64,000 nt of DNA, taken from NCBI RefSeq assembly GCF_029167105.1, contig NZ_JARFML010000004.1, positions 299,601-363,600 on the forward strand, in the 5' to 3' direction. The notes under the pieces are model-generated. The model was given only the letters and a program-made list of their open reading frames with translations, was not told the DNA's origin and ran no database searches. The DNA comes from Bradyrhizobium yuanmingense (GTDB taxonomy: Bacteria; Pseudomonadota; Alphaproteobacteria; Rhizobiales; Xanthobacteraceae). Both the position numbers and the translations under genes were made by a program. This document shows positions 52,278 to 60,701 of the stretch, in pieces (positions within the stretch are counted from its first letter, which is position 1; every line of letters begins with the position of its first letter).

Positions 52278-52919
52278 ATGCTCTCCCGTCTCGCAAAATT
52301 CGTGTCCGGCTCAAACCTTCCGTCGCCCGGATCCGATCTCTACCGGCAACGGCTCGCCATCTACGAGAGCGAGCTTGGCGAGCCCGAGCGCACATTCACG
52401 GACTACGCAGAGCGCCGCATCGACATCCACGCCTTCGGCCGCGATTTCGTCCCGGTCTGCCAGGAGGGCTCCGACGAAGGCTATGTCCTTCTCACCAACG
52501 GCATGAGCGAGCAACGGATGCACGGCGTCCCCGGGGACGCAAAGCCCCGGGCCGAGCTGATGTGGTACGTCCGCGAGCCGACGCAGGACGTTTGCGCCAA
52601 TCTGCGCTGGCTGGCCAATCTGCCGTTCATCGACACGACCTGGTTCGGCTTCGGCCATCGCGTCGCGCTTCCGTGGCCGCCGGTTGCAGGAACGGACTTC
52701 CAGACGTTCCTGTTGCTCACACCGATCATCGGCCCCGACAAGGAGATCGCCGAAGCGCTGAAGATCGCCGGCGACCCGGTGGAGATCCTGACCGTGAACC
52801 TGATCTCGCATCAGGAGCTCGGGCTGATCAAGTCCAGGGGGCTCGATCCGTTGCTCGATCTGCTCGACGAGAACGACTATCCGCCGATCTTCGATCCGGC
52901 GCGGAAGTCGTATGTTTGA
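52278..52919 (+). CDS. Suppressor-of-fused (Sufu) domain protein
   Basis: A 213-residue protein with the Sufu fold: YLLTNGMSEQRMH-type core, AELMWYVREPTQDVCANLRWLANLPFIDTTWFGFGHRV, and FLLLTPIIGPDKEIAEALKIAGDPVEILTVNLISHQELGLIKSRGLDPLLDLL. Bacterial Sufu proteins are mostly of unknown function and some act as immunity proteins for polymorphic toxins. There is no signal peptide or adjacent toxin gene. The ATG at 52278 has GAGG 7 nt upstream and is preferred over a TTG at 52257. The gene stands alone between two other operons. Confidence 0.85.
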   Translation: MLSRLAKFVSGSNLPSPGSDLYRQRLAIYESELGEPERTFTDYAERRIDIHAFGRDFVPVCQEGSDEGYVLLTNGMSEQRMHGVPGDAKPRAELMWYVREPTQDVCANLRWLANLPFIDTTWFGFGHRVALPWPPVAGTDFQTFLLLTPIIGPDKEIAEALKIAGDPVEILTVNLISHQELGLIKSRGLDPLLDLLDENDYPPIFDPARKSYV

Positions 52920-52948
52920 GGCATAGACCAAAAGCACTGCTGCCTTTC

Positions 52949-53108
52949 CCTTCTCCCCTTGTGGGAGAAGGTGGCGCGAAGCGCCGGATGAGGGGTTCTC
53001 TCGGCGAGCAATTTTAGGACTAATAGGTCTGCATCTGCGGAGACAACAGACCCCTCACCCGTCTCGCCGCTTTGCGGCGAGCCACCCTCTCCCACAAGGG
53101 GAGAGGGT
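52949..53108. repeat. Inverted-repeat element, family F (long form)
   Basis: CCCTTCTCCCCTTGTGGGAGAAGG and GGATGAGGGG pair with CCCCTCACCC and CCACCCTCTCCCACAAGGGGAGAGGG, and GTCTCGCCGCTTTGCGGCGAG is an internal stem. It separates the convergent Sufu and dehydrogenase genes. Confidence 0.88.
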
Positions 53109-53119
53109 GAAGCGCCGTA

Positions 53120-54193
53120 CTAATCCACCATATCCGCAACCGCCTTGCCGCACGCCGTGGTATCGGCGTTGCCACCGAGATCCTTGGTGCGCAGGGTGCG
53201 TTCGGCGAGCGTGCGCTCGATCGCCTCGACGATCGACTTGCCGGCTTCCTTCTCGCCGAGATGCTCGAACATCATCGCGCCGGACCAGATCATGCCGATC
53301 GGGTTGGCGATGCCCTGGCCTGCGATGTCGGGCGCCGAGCCGTGCACCGGCTCGAATACGGATGGGAAATCGCCCTCGGGGTTGATGTTGCCGGACGGAG
53401 CGATGCCGATGGTGCCGGTGCAGGCCGGGCCGAGGTCGGAGAGGATGTCGCCGAACAGGTTGGAGCCGACCACGACGTCGAACCAGTCCGGATGCAGCAC
53501 GAAGTTCGCGGTGAGAATGTCGATGTGATACTTGTCCCACTTCACGCCCGGAAACTTCTTGGCCATTGCCTCCACGCGCTCGTCCCAATAGGGCATGGTG
53601 ATGGAGATGCCGTTGGACTTGGTCGCCGAGGTCAGGTGTTTCTTGGGCCGCGACTGCGCGAGCTCGAAGGCGAATTTCAGGATGCGGTCGACGCCGGTAC
53701 GGGTCATCACCGTCTGCTGCGTCACGAACTCGCGGTCGGTGTCCGGGAACATGCGGCCGCCGACCGAGGAATATTCGCCTTCGGTGTTCTCGCGCACCAC
53801 CCAGAAATCGATATCGCCGGGCTTGCGCCCCGCCAGCGGCGACGGCACGCCGGGCATCAATCGCACCGGGCGCAGGTTCACGTACTGGTCGAACTCGCGG
53901 CGGAACTTGATCAACGAGCCCCACAGCGAGACGTGGTCCGGGATCTTGGCCGGCCAGCCGACCGCACCGAAATAGATCGCATCGTGCTTGCCGATCTTCT
54001 CCTTCCAGTCATCAGGCATCATCTGCCCGTGCTTCTCGTAATAGTCGTAAGAGGAGAAGTCGAAATGGTCGAAATGCAGCGAGACGTTGTGCTTTTTCGC
54101 CGCCGCCTCCAAAACGCGCAGGCCCTCGGGCATCACCTCCTTGCCGATGCCGTCGCCGGGAATGACCGCGATCCGGTATTGCTTCTTGCTCAT
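53120..54193 (-). CDS. Tartrate/isopropylmalate-type dehydrogenase (isocitrate/isopropylmalate family)
   Basis: A 357-residue beta-decarboxylating dehydrogenase. RIAVIPGDGIGKEVMPEGL is the N-terminus, WVVRENTEGEYSSVGGRM holds the substrate-binding Arg-Glu, and GSNLFGDILSDLGP the metal-binding Asps. The segment after the substrate loop (KPGDIDFW, SPLAGRKPG) and the short length match tartrate dehydrogenase (TtuC) more than LeuB. It uses NAD to oxidise tartrate or D-malate. LeuB itself is normally elsewhere with leuCD. It is divergent from an SDR gene across operator-like repeats at 54236-54285. Confidence 0.87.
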   Translation of the reverse strand: MSKKQYRIAVIPGDGIGKEVMPEGLRVLEAAAKKHNVSLHFDHFDFSSYDYYEKHGQMMPDDWKEKIGKHDAIYFGAVGWPAKIPDHVSLWGSLIKFRREFDQYVNLRPVRLMPGVPSPLAGRKPGDIDFWVVRENTEGEYSSVGGRMFPDTDREFVTQQTVMTRTGVDRILKFAFELAQSRPKKHLTSATKSNGISITMPYWDERVEAMAKKFPGVKWDKYHIDILTANFVLHPDWFDVVVGSNLFGDILSDLGPACTGTIGIAPSGNINPEGDFPSVFEPVHGSAPDIAGQGIANPIGMIWSGAMMFEHLGEKEAGKSIVEAIERTLAERTLRTKDLGGNADTTACGKAVADMVD

Positions 54194-54235
54194 CGAGAAC
54201 GTCCTTGGTTGGTCCGGCAGTCGCCGCCTTCTGAC

Positions 54236-54285
54236 TGCACTGCAATGGACCAAACGCGGCGGCAGTGCAACGCTGCACTGCAATG
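54236..54285. promoter_or_regulatory. Repeated TGCACTGC half-sites between divergent dehydrogenase and SDR genes
   Basis: TGCACTGCAATG occurs at 54236-54247 and again at 54274-54285. The reverse half-site GCAGTGCA (54262-54269) forms a perfect 8-bp inverted repeat with TGCACTGC (54274-54281) around ACGC. Three half-sites in 50 bp suggest a dimer or tetramer operator. Confidence 0.58.
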
Positions 54286-54315
54286 TTGACCATGGCGCGG
54301 CCAAGCGCCTACTGA
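54286..54315 (+). promoter_or_regulatory. Possible sigma-70 promoter for the SDR gene
   Basis: TTGACC (54286-54291) and TACTGA (54310-54315) are separated by 18 bp and lie 32 bp before the SDR start. The operator half-sites immediately precede and touch the -35 box, so an occupied operator would block it. Confidence 0.4.
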
Positions 54316-54346
54316 TTTGATCCTGTTCCCACGAACGAGTACCCCC

Positions 54347-55123
54347 ATGGATCTGCATCTGCGCGGCAAGCGCGTCCTGATCACCGGCGCGTCCAAGGGC
54401 ATTGGCGCAGCCGCCGCCGAGGCCTTCGCCGAGGAAGGCGCGCATCTCCTCCTCGCGGCGCGTAGCGGCGATCAGCTCAAGGCGCTGGCCGACCGTTTGC
54501 GCGCCGCGCACCAGATCGACGCCACAACGAGCATCGTCGATCTGCGCAAGGAAACGGACGTGGCCCGGCTGGCGAAAGAAGCCGCCGACATCGACGTGCT
54601 CGTCAACAATGCCGGCGACATCCCCGGCGGCTCGATCGACAAGATCGACGAGGCGACCTGGCGGCACGCCTGGGAATTGAAGGTGTTCGGCTATATCAAC
54701 CTGACGCGCTACATCTACGCCCAGATGAAAGCCAGGGGTGGCGGCGTCATCGTCAACGACATCGGCGCGGCCGGCGAGAAGTTCGATGCCAACTACATCT
54801 GCGGCAGCGCCGGCAATGCCGCGCTGATGGCGTTCACACGGGCGCTCGGCGGCAAGAGCCTGGCCGACAACATCCGCGTGGTCGGCATCAATCCCGGCCC
54901 CGTCGGCACCGACCGCCACGTCACCCTGCTCAAGACGCGGGCCAAGCACCAGTTCGGCGACGAGAGCCGCTACAAGGAATTCCAGAAGAGCCTGCCGCTC
55001 GGCCGTCCCGCGCATGCGCGCGAGATCGGCGACCTCATGGCGTTCCTGGCTTCGGATCGCGCTGGCTATACGTCGGGCGTGATCTACACGGTCGACGGCG
55101 GCATCAGCGCCGGGTGGGGTTAA
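54347..55123 (+). CDS. SDR-family protein with a non-canonical active site
   Basis: A 258-residue SDR. The cofactor motif TGASKGIG (about residues 12-19), VLVNNAGDIPG near 88 and INPGPVGTDRH are standard. The active-site stretch reads NYICGSAGNAALMAFTRAL: aligned with the usual YxASKAAL, the Tyr position is Gly and the Lys position is Asn, so the classical Tyr-Lys pair is lost. Another Tyr lies four residues before. It may use a different acid or not catalyse. It is divergent from the tartrate-type dehydrogenase gene and 127 bp ahead of an amidase gene. Confidence 0.85.
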   Translation: MDLHLRGKRVLITGASKGIGAAAAEAFAEEGAHLLLAARSGDQLKALADRLRAAHQIDATTSIVDLRKETDVARLAKEAADIDVLVNNAGDIPGGSIDKIDEATWRHAWELKVFGYINLTRYIYAQMKARGGGVIVNDIGAAGEKFDANYICGSAGNAALMAFTRALGGKSLADNIRVVGINPGPVGTDRHVTLLKTRAKHQFGDESRYKEFQKSLPLGRPAHAREIGDLMAFLASDRAGYTSGVIYTVDGGISAGWG

Positions 55124-55132
55124 CTCTATTCT

Positions 55133-55221
55133 CGTCATTGCGAGCGCAGCGAAGCAATCCAGGAATGCCTCTGCAGCAACCGGTCTGGATTGCTTCGTCG
55201 CTTCGCTCCTCGCAATGACGG
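55133..55221. repeat. Inverted-repeat element, family B
   Basis: CGTCATTGCGAGCGCAGCGAAGCAATCCAGG pairs with the mirrored CTGGATTGCTTCG and CCTCGCAATGACGG. It separates the SDR and amidase genes. Confidence 0.89.
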
Positions 55222-55250
55222 GCCTCGAATAAGCACAGGAGTAAAACTAA

Positions 55251-56669
55251 GTGTCCCAGGATCTGATCCGCGAAACCGCCTGCACCGTCGTCGACAAGCT
55301 GCGCTCCGGCGACGTCTCGCCGCTCGAGCTCCTGGACGTGGTGGAGAAGCGCATCGAGGAGGTCGACGGCAAGGTCAACGCGCTGCCGACGCTGTGCTTC
55401 GATCGCGCGCGGGAGAGCGCGAAGACGCTGATGCAGAAGCCGGCCGGCGCGCGCGGGCTGCTCGCCGGGCTGCCGGTGCCGATCAAGGATCTGACCGACG
55501 TTGCGGGCGTGTTGAACACGCAGGGCTCGCCGATCTTCAAGGACAACATCCCCGCGAAGTCCGACCTCATGGTCGAGAACCTCGAGGCCAACGGCGCGGT
55601 CGTCTACGCCAAGTCGAACACGCCGGAATTCGGGGCCGGCGCCAACACTTTCAACGAGGTGTTCGGCGCGACGCTCAATCCCTGGGACACGAGGAAATCG
55701 GCCGCGGGCTCCTCCGGCGGCGCGGCGGTGGCGCTTGCAACCGGCATGGCCTGGCTCGCCCAAGGCTCCGACATGGGCGGATCCTTGCGCAGCCCCGCGG
55801 CCTTCTGCGGCGTCGTCGGCATGCGGCCGAGCATCGGCCGCGTCGCGCATACCCCCAAGTCCGGCATCGATCGCAATCTCGGCGTGGTCGGCCCGATGGC
55901 GCGCAACGTCGAGGATCTCGCGCTGCTGCTGGACGCCATGAGCGGCGACTATGCCGACGATCCGCTGTCCCTGCCGGCTCCCGCAACCTCGTTCCTGTCG
56001 GCGGCCCAGGCGGGCAAGCGGCCGAAGCGCATCGCCTATTCGCCCGATCTCGGCATCACCCCGGTCGACCCCGAAGTGAAGGCGATCACGCGAAAGGCCG
56101 CCGAACGTTTCGCCGAAGCCGGCGCCATCGTCGAGGAGGCGCATCCGGATTGGCGCGAGGCGCATGAATGCTTCCACGTGCTGCGCGCCTTCGATTTCGC
56201 GATCACCAAGGCCAATCTGCTGCGCACCAAGCGCGACCTGCTCAAGCCCGAAGTGATCTGGAACATCGAGGAAGGCCTCAAGCTCACGGTCGAGCAGCTC
56301 GCGCGCGCCGAGGCGCAGCGCGTCGGCATGACGGCGCGGGCGATCGAGTTCTTCAAGAGCTACGATCTGTTGCTGACGCCGACCACGATCGTTCCGCCCT
56401 TCCCGATCGAGCATCGCTATGTCGCCGAATGCGCCGGCAAGAGGTTCGAAAACTACGTCGAGTGGCTCGGCATCGTCTACGCCATCACGCTGGCCTGCTG
56501 CCCGTCTCTTTCCCTGCCCTGCGGCTTCACGGCCTCGGGCCTGCCAGTCGGCGTCCAGGTGGTCGGCGCGCCGCGCGCCGACGCGCAGGTGATTGCCGGG
56601 GCGAAGGTGCTGGAGGATATTTTGGACCTGCGCGGCACGACGCCGATCGATCCGAAGGTGAAGAACTAG
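55251..56669 (+). CDS. Amidase (amidase signature family)
   Basis: A 472-residue amidase-signature hydrolase. The catalytic Lys is in LPVPIKDLTDVAG (near residue 79) and the signature SAAGSSGGAAVALATGMAWLAQGSDMGGSLRSPAAF holds the cis-Ser and nucleophile Ser. It differs from the amidase at 5666 in length and loops. Its substrate is unknown; nearby carbamoylase and oxidoreductase genes point to nitrogen-containing small acids. The start is GTG at 55251. It is monocistronic; a poorly paired repeat at 56680-56727 follows. Confidence 0.9.
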   Translation: MSQDLIRETACTVVDKLRSGDVSPLELLDVVEKRIEEVDGKVNALPTLCFDRARESAKTLMQKPAGARGLLAGLPVPIKDLTDVAGVLNTQGSPIFKDNIPAKSDLMVENLEANGAVVYAKSNTPEFGAGANTFNEVFGATLNPWDTRKSAAGSSGGAAVALATGMAWLAQGSDMGGSLRSPAAFCGVVGMRPSIGRVAHTPKSGIDRNLGVVGPMARNVEDLALLLDAMSGDYADDPLSLPAPATSFLSAAQAGKRPKRIAYSPDLGITPVDPEVKAITRKAAERFAEAGAIVEEAHPDWREAHECFHVLRAFDFAITKANLLRTKRDLLKPEVIWNIEEGLKLTVEQLARAEAQRVGMTARAIEFFKSYDLLLTPTTIVPPFPIEHRYVAECAGKRFENYVEWLGIVYAITLACCPSLSLPCGFTASGLPVGVQVVGAPRADAQVIAGAKVLEDILDLRGTTPIDPKVKN

Positions 56670-56679
56670 CCTCACTCTC

Positions 56680-56727
56680 GTGCTCCGGACGCGGCGCAGC
56701 GCTAGCGCGCTGCCCCTTGTCCGGGAC
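56680..56727. repeat. Short inverted repeat (GTGCTCCGGACGC type)
   Basis: GTGCTCCGGACGCGGCGCAGCGC and GCGCGCTGCCCCTTGTCCGGGAC pair imperfectly around TA. It lies between the convergent amidase and esterase genes. Confidence 0.6.
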
Positions 56728-56782
56728 ATGAGACCTCACCTCCCGCTGGTTGCCTTCCAGGCTGGGACGGCTGCTCGGTTCG

Positions 56783-58219
56783 CTATTTGGCGATCGGGCA
56801 GGAGCCTGGATTATCGCAGCGAGGAGGCGTCGATCGCGTGGTGCCGGTCGCCTCCTCGGAGCTCGGGCCCACCGCCCCGTTCAGAATGACCGAGACACGC
56901 CATCGATATGTTGTTTGCGGCGTCAAACCGGAATCCCCAAAGCTCGCGCCTGTCACGTCGCCAACCGCTTGGAACGCACCATCGGGTCCCGCACGCGAAA
57001 CCCGGTAGGTTGTTCCGTCGTCTCCTGGAGACCAGGCCAGGTCAGCGCCGCTATCCGACGTATCGATCACCGTGAGCGACTGCGGTGCCGATAGCGAGGG
57101 CGCGGTCGCGCCGGCAGGCGCCGCGGCAGCGGCCGTGAGCGCATCCAGCATCGCCTTGATCGCCTTGATTTGCGATCCGGACTTCGTCACGTAGCTATCC
57201 TGATGGTTGACGTAACTCCACCAATCCCAACAGGCCTGCGGATTGCTTGGCCAGTATGGGCTGGTCTTGGTCTGCGGATAGAGAATGATCATGCGGTTCG
57301 TGTCCGCCCACTCATTGTAGCCGGCCTCATCCACGAATTTGCGTCCGATATCGGCGACGTCCTGCTTGCATCCGTGGAGCGCGACGTGGACGCGACACGG
57401 ACTGCCCTGCTCGCAATCCCTGGGTACGAACACATAGCCGGTATCGCCCATGCTCAACGCGTCGGGCAGATGCGGCGTGGTATAGATCGATTGATCAAAG
57501 CTCTTCACTGAACCTGCAAGCTGCGCGGCATTGGGCGGATTCAGGCGGCCGTAAATATGCTGCAGGATGACGCCGGCCTGGTCATAGCCGCATTGGTCGA
57601 TATAGGGCGCCGTGTTGGCCTTGCAGTCGTTGAGCCCGGGTGCGCCCTGTTTCGCCACGACGAACGAGTGGCCCGCGCCGAGCGAGGCCTGATAGAACAA
57701 GTTGCCGCGATTGGCATCCCCCAGATAATGGCGATAGAAATCGGCGGCCGCATCGGTCGCGGCCTTGTCGACGATCGCGTCATTGTAGCCGTGAAAGAGA
57801 TAGATCTTCTGCCTGCCGACATGGCTGAGAGGGTCGATCTCGCCCGCTGCGGCCTTCGCGTCGGCCTTTGCCGTAAAATCCTTCGGATTCAGATCCGACG
57901 CCGGCCCTTTCATGCATGCACCCGTGGCCCGCCGGATCGGCCCCCAGTACCAGGTGATGGCATCAAACGCGTCCGCCTTTGCGCACCAGTAAGGGCCGCC
58001 CGCGACCACACCGACGCCCTTGATCACCGACGACCATGCCGTGCCGAACTGAACGGCCATGAACGCGCCCGACGAAATTCCTGAAATCGAACTCTCACCG
58101 ATCGGCGCGCGATAGCGCCGTAACCCCTCCGCGGCGCACGATGACACGCCGAGAGTGGTTGTGAAGATCAGGACGCAGATCTGGGCGGCGGTGAATTGCC
58201 GCAAAACGGCCACGCGCAT
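56783..58219 (-). CDS. Secreted PHB-depolymerase-like esterase with C-terminal FN3 domain
   Basis: A 478-residue exported protein. Residues 1-30 are a signal peptide ending VSSCAAEG; the Cys could make it a lipoprotein. The esterase core has the lipase box GISSG (47-51, Ser49), the HVALHGCKQD oxyanion segment, and CWDWWSYVNHQDSYV, typical of poly(3-hydroxybutyrate) depolymerases. Residues about 373-463 form a fibronectin type III domain (TVIDTSDSGADLAWSPG, TTYRWRVSVILNG). It would hydrolyse polyesters or glycan esters outside the cytoplasm, with FN3 as a linker or binding module. The ATG at 58219 is used; an upstream frame has no signal peptide. Confidence 0.85.
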   Translation of the reverse strand: MRVAVLRQFTAAQICVLIFTTTLGVSSCAAEGLRRYRAPIGESSISGISSGAFMAVQFGTAWSSVIKGVGVVAGGPYWCAKADAFDAITWYWGPIRRATGACMKGPASDLNPKDFTAKADAKAAAGEIDPLSHVGRQKIYLFHGYNDAIVDKAATDAAADFYRHYLGDANRGNLFYQASLGAGHSFVVAKQGAPGLNDCKANTAPYIDQCGYDQAGVILQHIYGRLNPPNAAQLAGSVKSFDQSIYTTPHLPDALSMGDTGYVFVPRDCEQGSPCRVHVALHGCKQDVADIGRKFVDEAGYNEWADTNRMIILYPQTKTSPYWPSNPQACWDWWSYVNHQDSYVTKSGSQIKAIKAMLDALTAAAAAPAGATAPSLSAPQSLTVIDTSDSGADLAWSPGDDGTTYRVSRAGPDGAFQAVGDVTGASFGDSGLTPQTTYRWRVSVILNGAVGPSSEEATGTTRSTPPRCDNPGSCPIAK

Positions 58220-58319
58220 GACAGCCTCGCCAAATCGACCGCAGGAGCAACCTCTGGTACTAGAGATCAAGATCGGCAATCGGCGCAAGCGCAAACAAGC
58301 GGCACCAAACCAGAAACCG

Positions 58320-59429
58320 TCACTTCGGCGTTGCCGGCGCCTCCAGGCTGCGACTGTAGCGCGACATCGCGAAACAGAAGACGAAATAGATCGCTGCCGC
58401 GAAGATGTAGACCTCGACCGAAAACTGCTGCCAGGCGGGATCGATGATCGCGGTCTTCGCCGTCGTCAGCAGGTCGAAGATGCCGATGATCAGCACCAGG
58501 CTGGTGTCCTTGAAGAAGGCGATGAAGGTGTTGACCAGCGGCGGAATGACGTGGCGGATAGCCTGCGGCAGGATGATCAGCCGGTGCTTGCGCCAGTAGG
58601 ACAGGCCGAGCGCGTCGGCGGCTTCATATTGCCCGCGCGGCACGGCCTGAAGCCCGCCGCGGATCACTTCGGCGAGGTAGGCGCCGGCGAACAGGATGAT
58701 CGCGATCTGCGCGCGCAGCAGCTTGTCGATGTTGAATCCGGCCGGCATGAATAGCGGAAACATCACGCTCGCCATGAACAGCAGGCTCACCAGCGGCACG
58801 CCGCGGATCAGCTCGACATAGAGCACGCTGAGCGAGCGGATCGCCGGCAGCTTCGAGCGCCGCCCGAGCGCGATCAGAATACCGAGCGGAAAGCCGACAG
58901 CGAGGCCGAACGTCGCCAGGATCAGCGTCACGGGCAAGCCGCCCCAGCGGTCCTGCGAGACGAAGGACAGGCCGAGCACGCCGCCCCACATCAGCACGCT
59001 GATCAGCGCCAGTGCACCGATCCAGAGATAGACCAGCTCGCGCCGCCACAGCGCGCGGCGGGTCGAGAGGTAGTACAGTGCGATGAACAGCACGACCGAC
59101 AGTGCCGGCCGCCACTGCTCGTCGAACGGATAGGTGCCGAACAGGATGAAGCGATACTTCTCGGGGACGATGGCCCAGCAGGCGCCGAGGCCACGCGCGG
59201 CGCGACAGGCGCTGGAATCGTTGGTGGGCGTCAGCCAGACCGCATTGGCGATGCCCCATTGCACGAAGCTGAAAATGCCCTTCGCGAGCAGCACCAGCAG
59301 CAGGACGCTGATGATCCCATTCGGGATCGAGGAGAACAGATTCTTGCGCAGCCAGTGCAGCACCGGATTGCCCAGCTGCGGTCGGCGAGCGGCCCGGGGT
59401 GCATCGGGGATGTCCGTGATCGCGGTCAT
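58320..59429 (-). CDS. aapM: Amino acid ABC transporter permease (AapM-like)
   Basis: A 369-residue His/Glu/Gln/Arg/opine-type permease. The long N-terminal part with IPNGIISVLLLVLLAKGIFSFVQWGIANAVWL and a periplasmic loop is typical of AapM/BztC. The C-terminal core has QAVPRGQYEAADALGLSYWRKHRLIILPQAIRHVIPPLVNT, the EAA loop. It forms the channel with AapQ. The ATG at 59429 is preceded by the AapQ stop by 2 bp. The gene is the last of this minus-strand pair. Confidence 0.93.
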   Translation of the reverse strand: MTAITDIPDAPRAARRPQLGNPVLHWLRKNLFSSIPNGIISVLLLVLLAKGIFSFVQWGIANAVWLTPTNDSSACRAARGLGACWAIVPEKYRFILFGTYPFDEQWRPALSVVLFIALYYLSTRRALWRRELVYLWIGALALISVLMWGGVLGLSFVSQDRWGGLPVTLILATFGLAVGFPLGILIALGRRSKLPAIRSLSVLYVELIRGVPLVSLLFMASVMFPLFMPAGFNIDKLLRAQIAIILFAGAYLAEVIRGGLQAVPRGQYEAADALGLSYWRKHRLIILPQAIRHVIPPLVNTFIAFFKDTSLVLIIGIFDLLTTAKTAIIDPAWQQFSVEVYIFAAAIYFVFCFAMSRYSRSLEAPATPK

Positions 59430-59431
59430 GA

Positions 59432-60613
59432 TCAGCGCTCCACCAGCGCGATGCGCGCATTGTACCAGTTCATGAAGAAGCTGATCGAAAGGCTGATGGT
59501 CAGGAACACCGCCATGATCAGCGCGATGGCTTCGATGGCCTGTCCGGTCTGATTCAGCGTCGTGTTGGCGATCGAGACCACGTCCTGGTAGCCGATCGCG
59601 ACCGCGAGCGAGGAGTTCTTGGTCAAGTTGAGATACTGGCTCGTCATCGGCGGCACGATGACGCGCAGCGCCTGCGGCAGGATGATCTGCCGCAGCATGA
59701 AGCTGCGACGCAGGCCGAGTGCGTTGGCGGCATCCCATTGCCCGCGTGGCACCGACTGGATGCCGCTGCGCACGATCTCGGCGATGAAGGCGGAGGTGTA
59801 GGTCACCAGTGCGATCAGCAGCGCGAAATATTCCGGCGCGAGCGTCAGCCCGCCGACGAAATTGAAGCCGCGCAGCTGCGGCCACTCGACCGTCCAGGAC
59901 ACGCCGAGCACCAGCGAGACCGCCGCCGGCACCACGACGATGAGGCCGAGCGCAGACGGCCAGGCCGGCCGCGGCTTGCCGTCGCGCATCTGCTGTGCGA
60001 CCAACCAGCGACGGAAGAGGAAGAACACCGCACAGCCCAGCACCGCGGTGCCGAGCACCGTGAGCTGCGGCGGGCCGAACGGGATCGCCGGCAGGATCAG
60101 GCCGCGATTGGACAGGAATATGCCCTCGACGGGCCGCCAGGCGGCACGTGCAGCCGGCAGCGCCTGCATCAGCACGTACCAGAACAGCAGCTGGAGCAGC
60201 AGCGGGATGTCGCGGAGCGTTTCGACATAGACCGCGGCAAGCCGCGACAGCAACCAATTGGCCGACAGCCGCGAGATCCCGATCAGCGTGCCGAGGATCG
60301 TCGCGAGCACGATGCCGATCACGGCGACGCGCAAGGTGTTGGCGACGCCGACGACGAAGGCCCAGAGGTAGGTATCCCCGGGATTGTAGGCGAGCAGGCT
60401 GTCGGCAATCGGCATGCCGGCCTCGCGCCCGAGAAAGGCGAAGCCGGTCGTGATGCGGCGGGCCGACAGATTAGTGACGGTGTTGGACCAGAGGAAGGCG
60501 ATCACTGCGGTCGCGATGCCGACCACCAGGACCTGCCAGAACAGGCCCTTCAATTGGTTGCGGCCGAGCACAAAGCGGCGGCGCGACGGCGGCCTGGGAT
60601 GATCGGCGGTCAC
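59432..60613 (-). CDS. aapQ: Amino acid ABC transporter permease (AapQ-like)
   Basis: A 393-residue permease of the AapQ/BztB type. The N-terminal helix LFWQVLVVGIATAVIAFLWSNTVTNLSARRI and the long periplasmic loop are typical, and QSVPRGQWDAANALGLRRSFMLRQIILPQALRVIVPPMTSQYLNLTKNSSLAVAIGYQDV is the EAA loop core. Together with AapM it would import general polar L-amino acids. It is divergent from the RpiR regulator gene, and the binding-protein gene lies beyond the aminotransferase on the other strand. Confidence 0.94.
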   Translation of the reverse strand: MTADHPRPPSRRRFVLGRNQLKGLFWQVLVVGIATAVIAFLWSNTVTNLSARRITTGFAFLGREAGMPIADSLLAYNPGDTYLWAFVVGVANTLRVAVIGIVLATILGTLIGISRLSANWLLSRLAAVYVETLRDIPLLLQLLFWYVLMQALPAARAAWRPVEGIFLSNRGLILPAIPFGPPQLTVLGTAVLGCAVFFLFRRWLVAQQMRDGKPRPAWPSALGLIVVVPAAVSLVLGVSWTVEWPQLRGFNFVGGLTLAPEYFALLIALVTYTSAFIAEIVRSGIQSVPRGQWDAANALGLRRSFMLRQIILPQALRVIVPPMTSQYLNLTKNSSLAVAIGYQDVVSIANTTLNQTGQAIEAIALIMAVFLTISLSISFFMNWYNARIALVER

Positions 60614-60664
60614 AGCACAAAATCCTTCGTCGAATGCAGCGATTTCCGGCGACGCACGTCAACT

Positions 60665-60701
60665 GTTGCACCGAACTCAAATTTATGCAACAAATGTTTC
60701 A
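60665..60701. promoter_or_regulatory. Palindromic operator candidate at the start of the RpiR regulator gene
   Basis: TGCAACAAATGTTTCA (60686-60701) is a near-palindrome with 7-bp arms matching at 6 of 7 and an AA spacer, and overlaps the regulator start codon. GTTGCA (60665-60670) and TGCAAC (60686-60691) form a wider perfect pair. It lies between the divergent aapQ and regulator genes, so it is likely an autoregulatory site. Confidence 0.55.
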
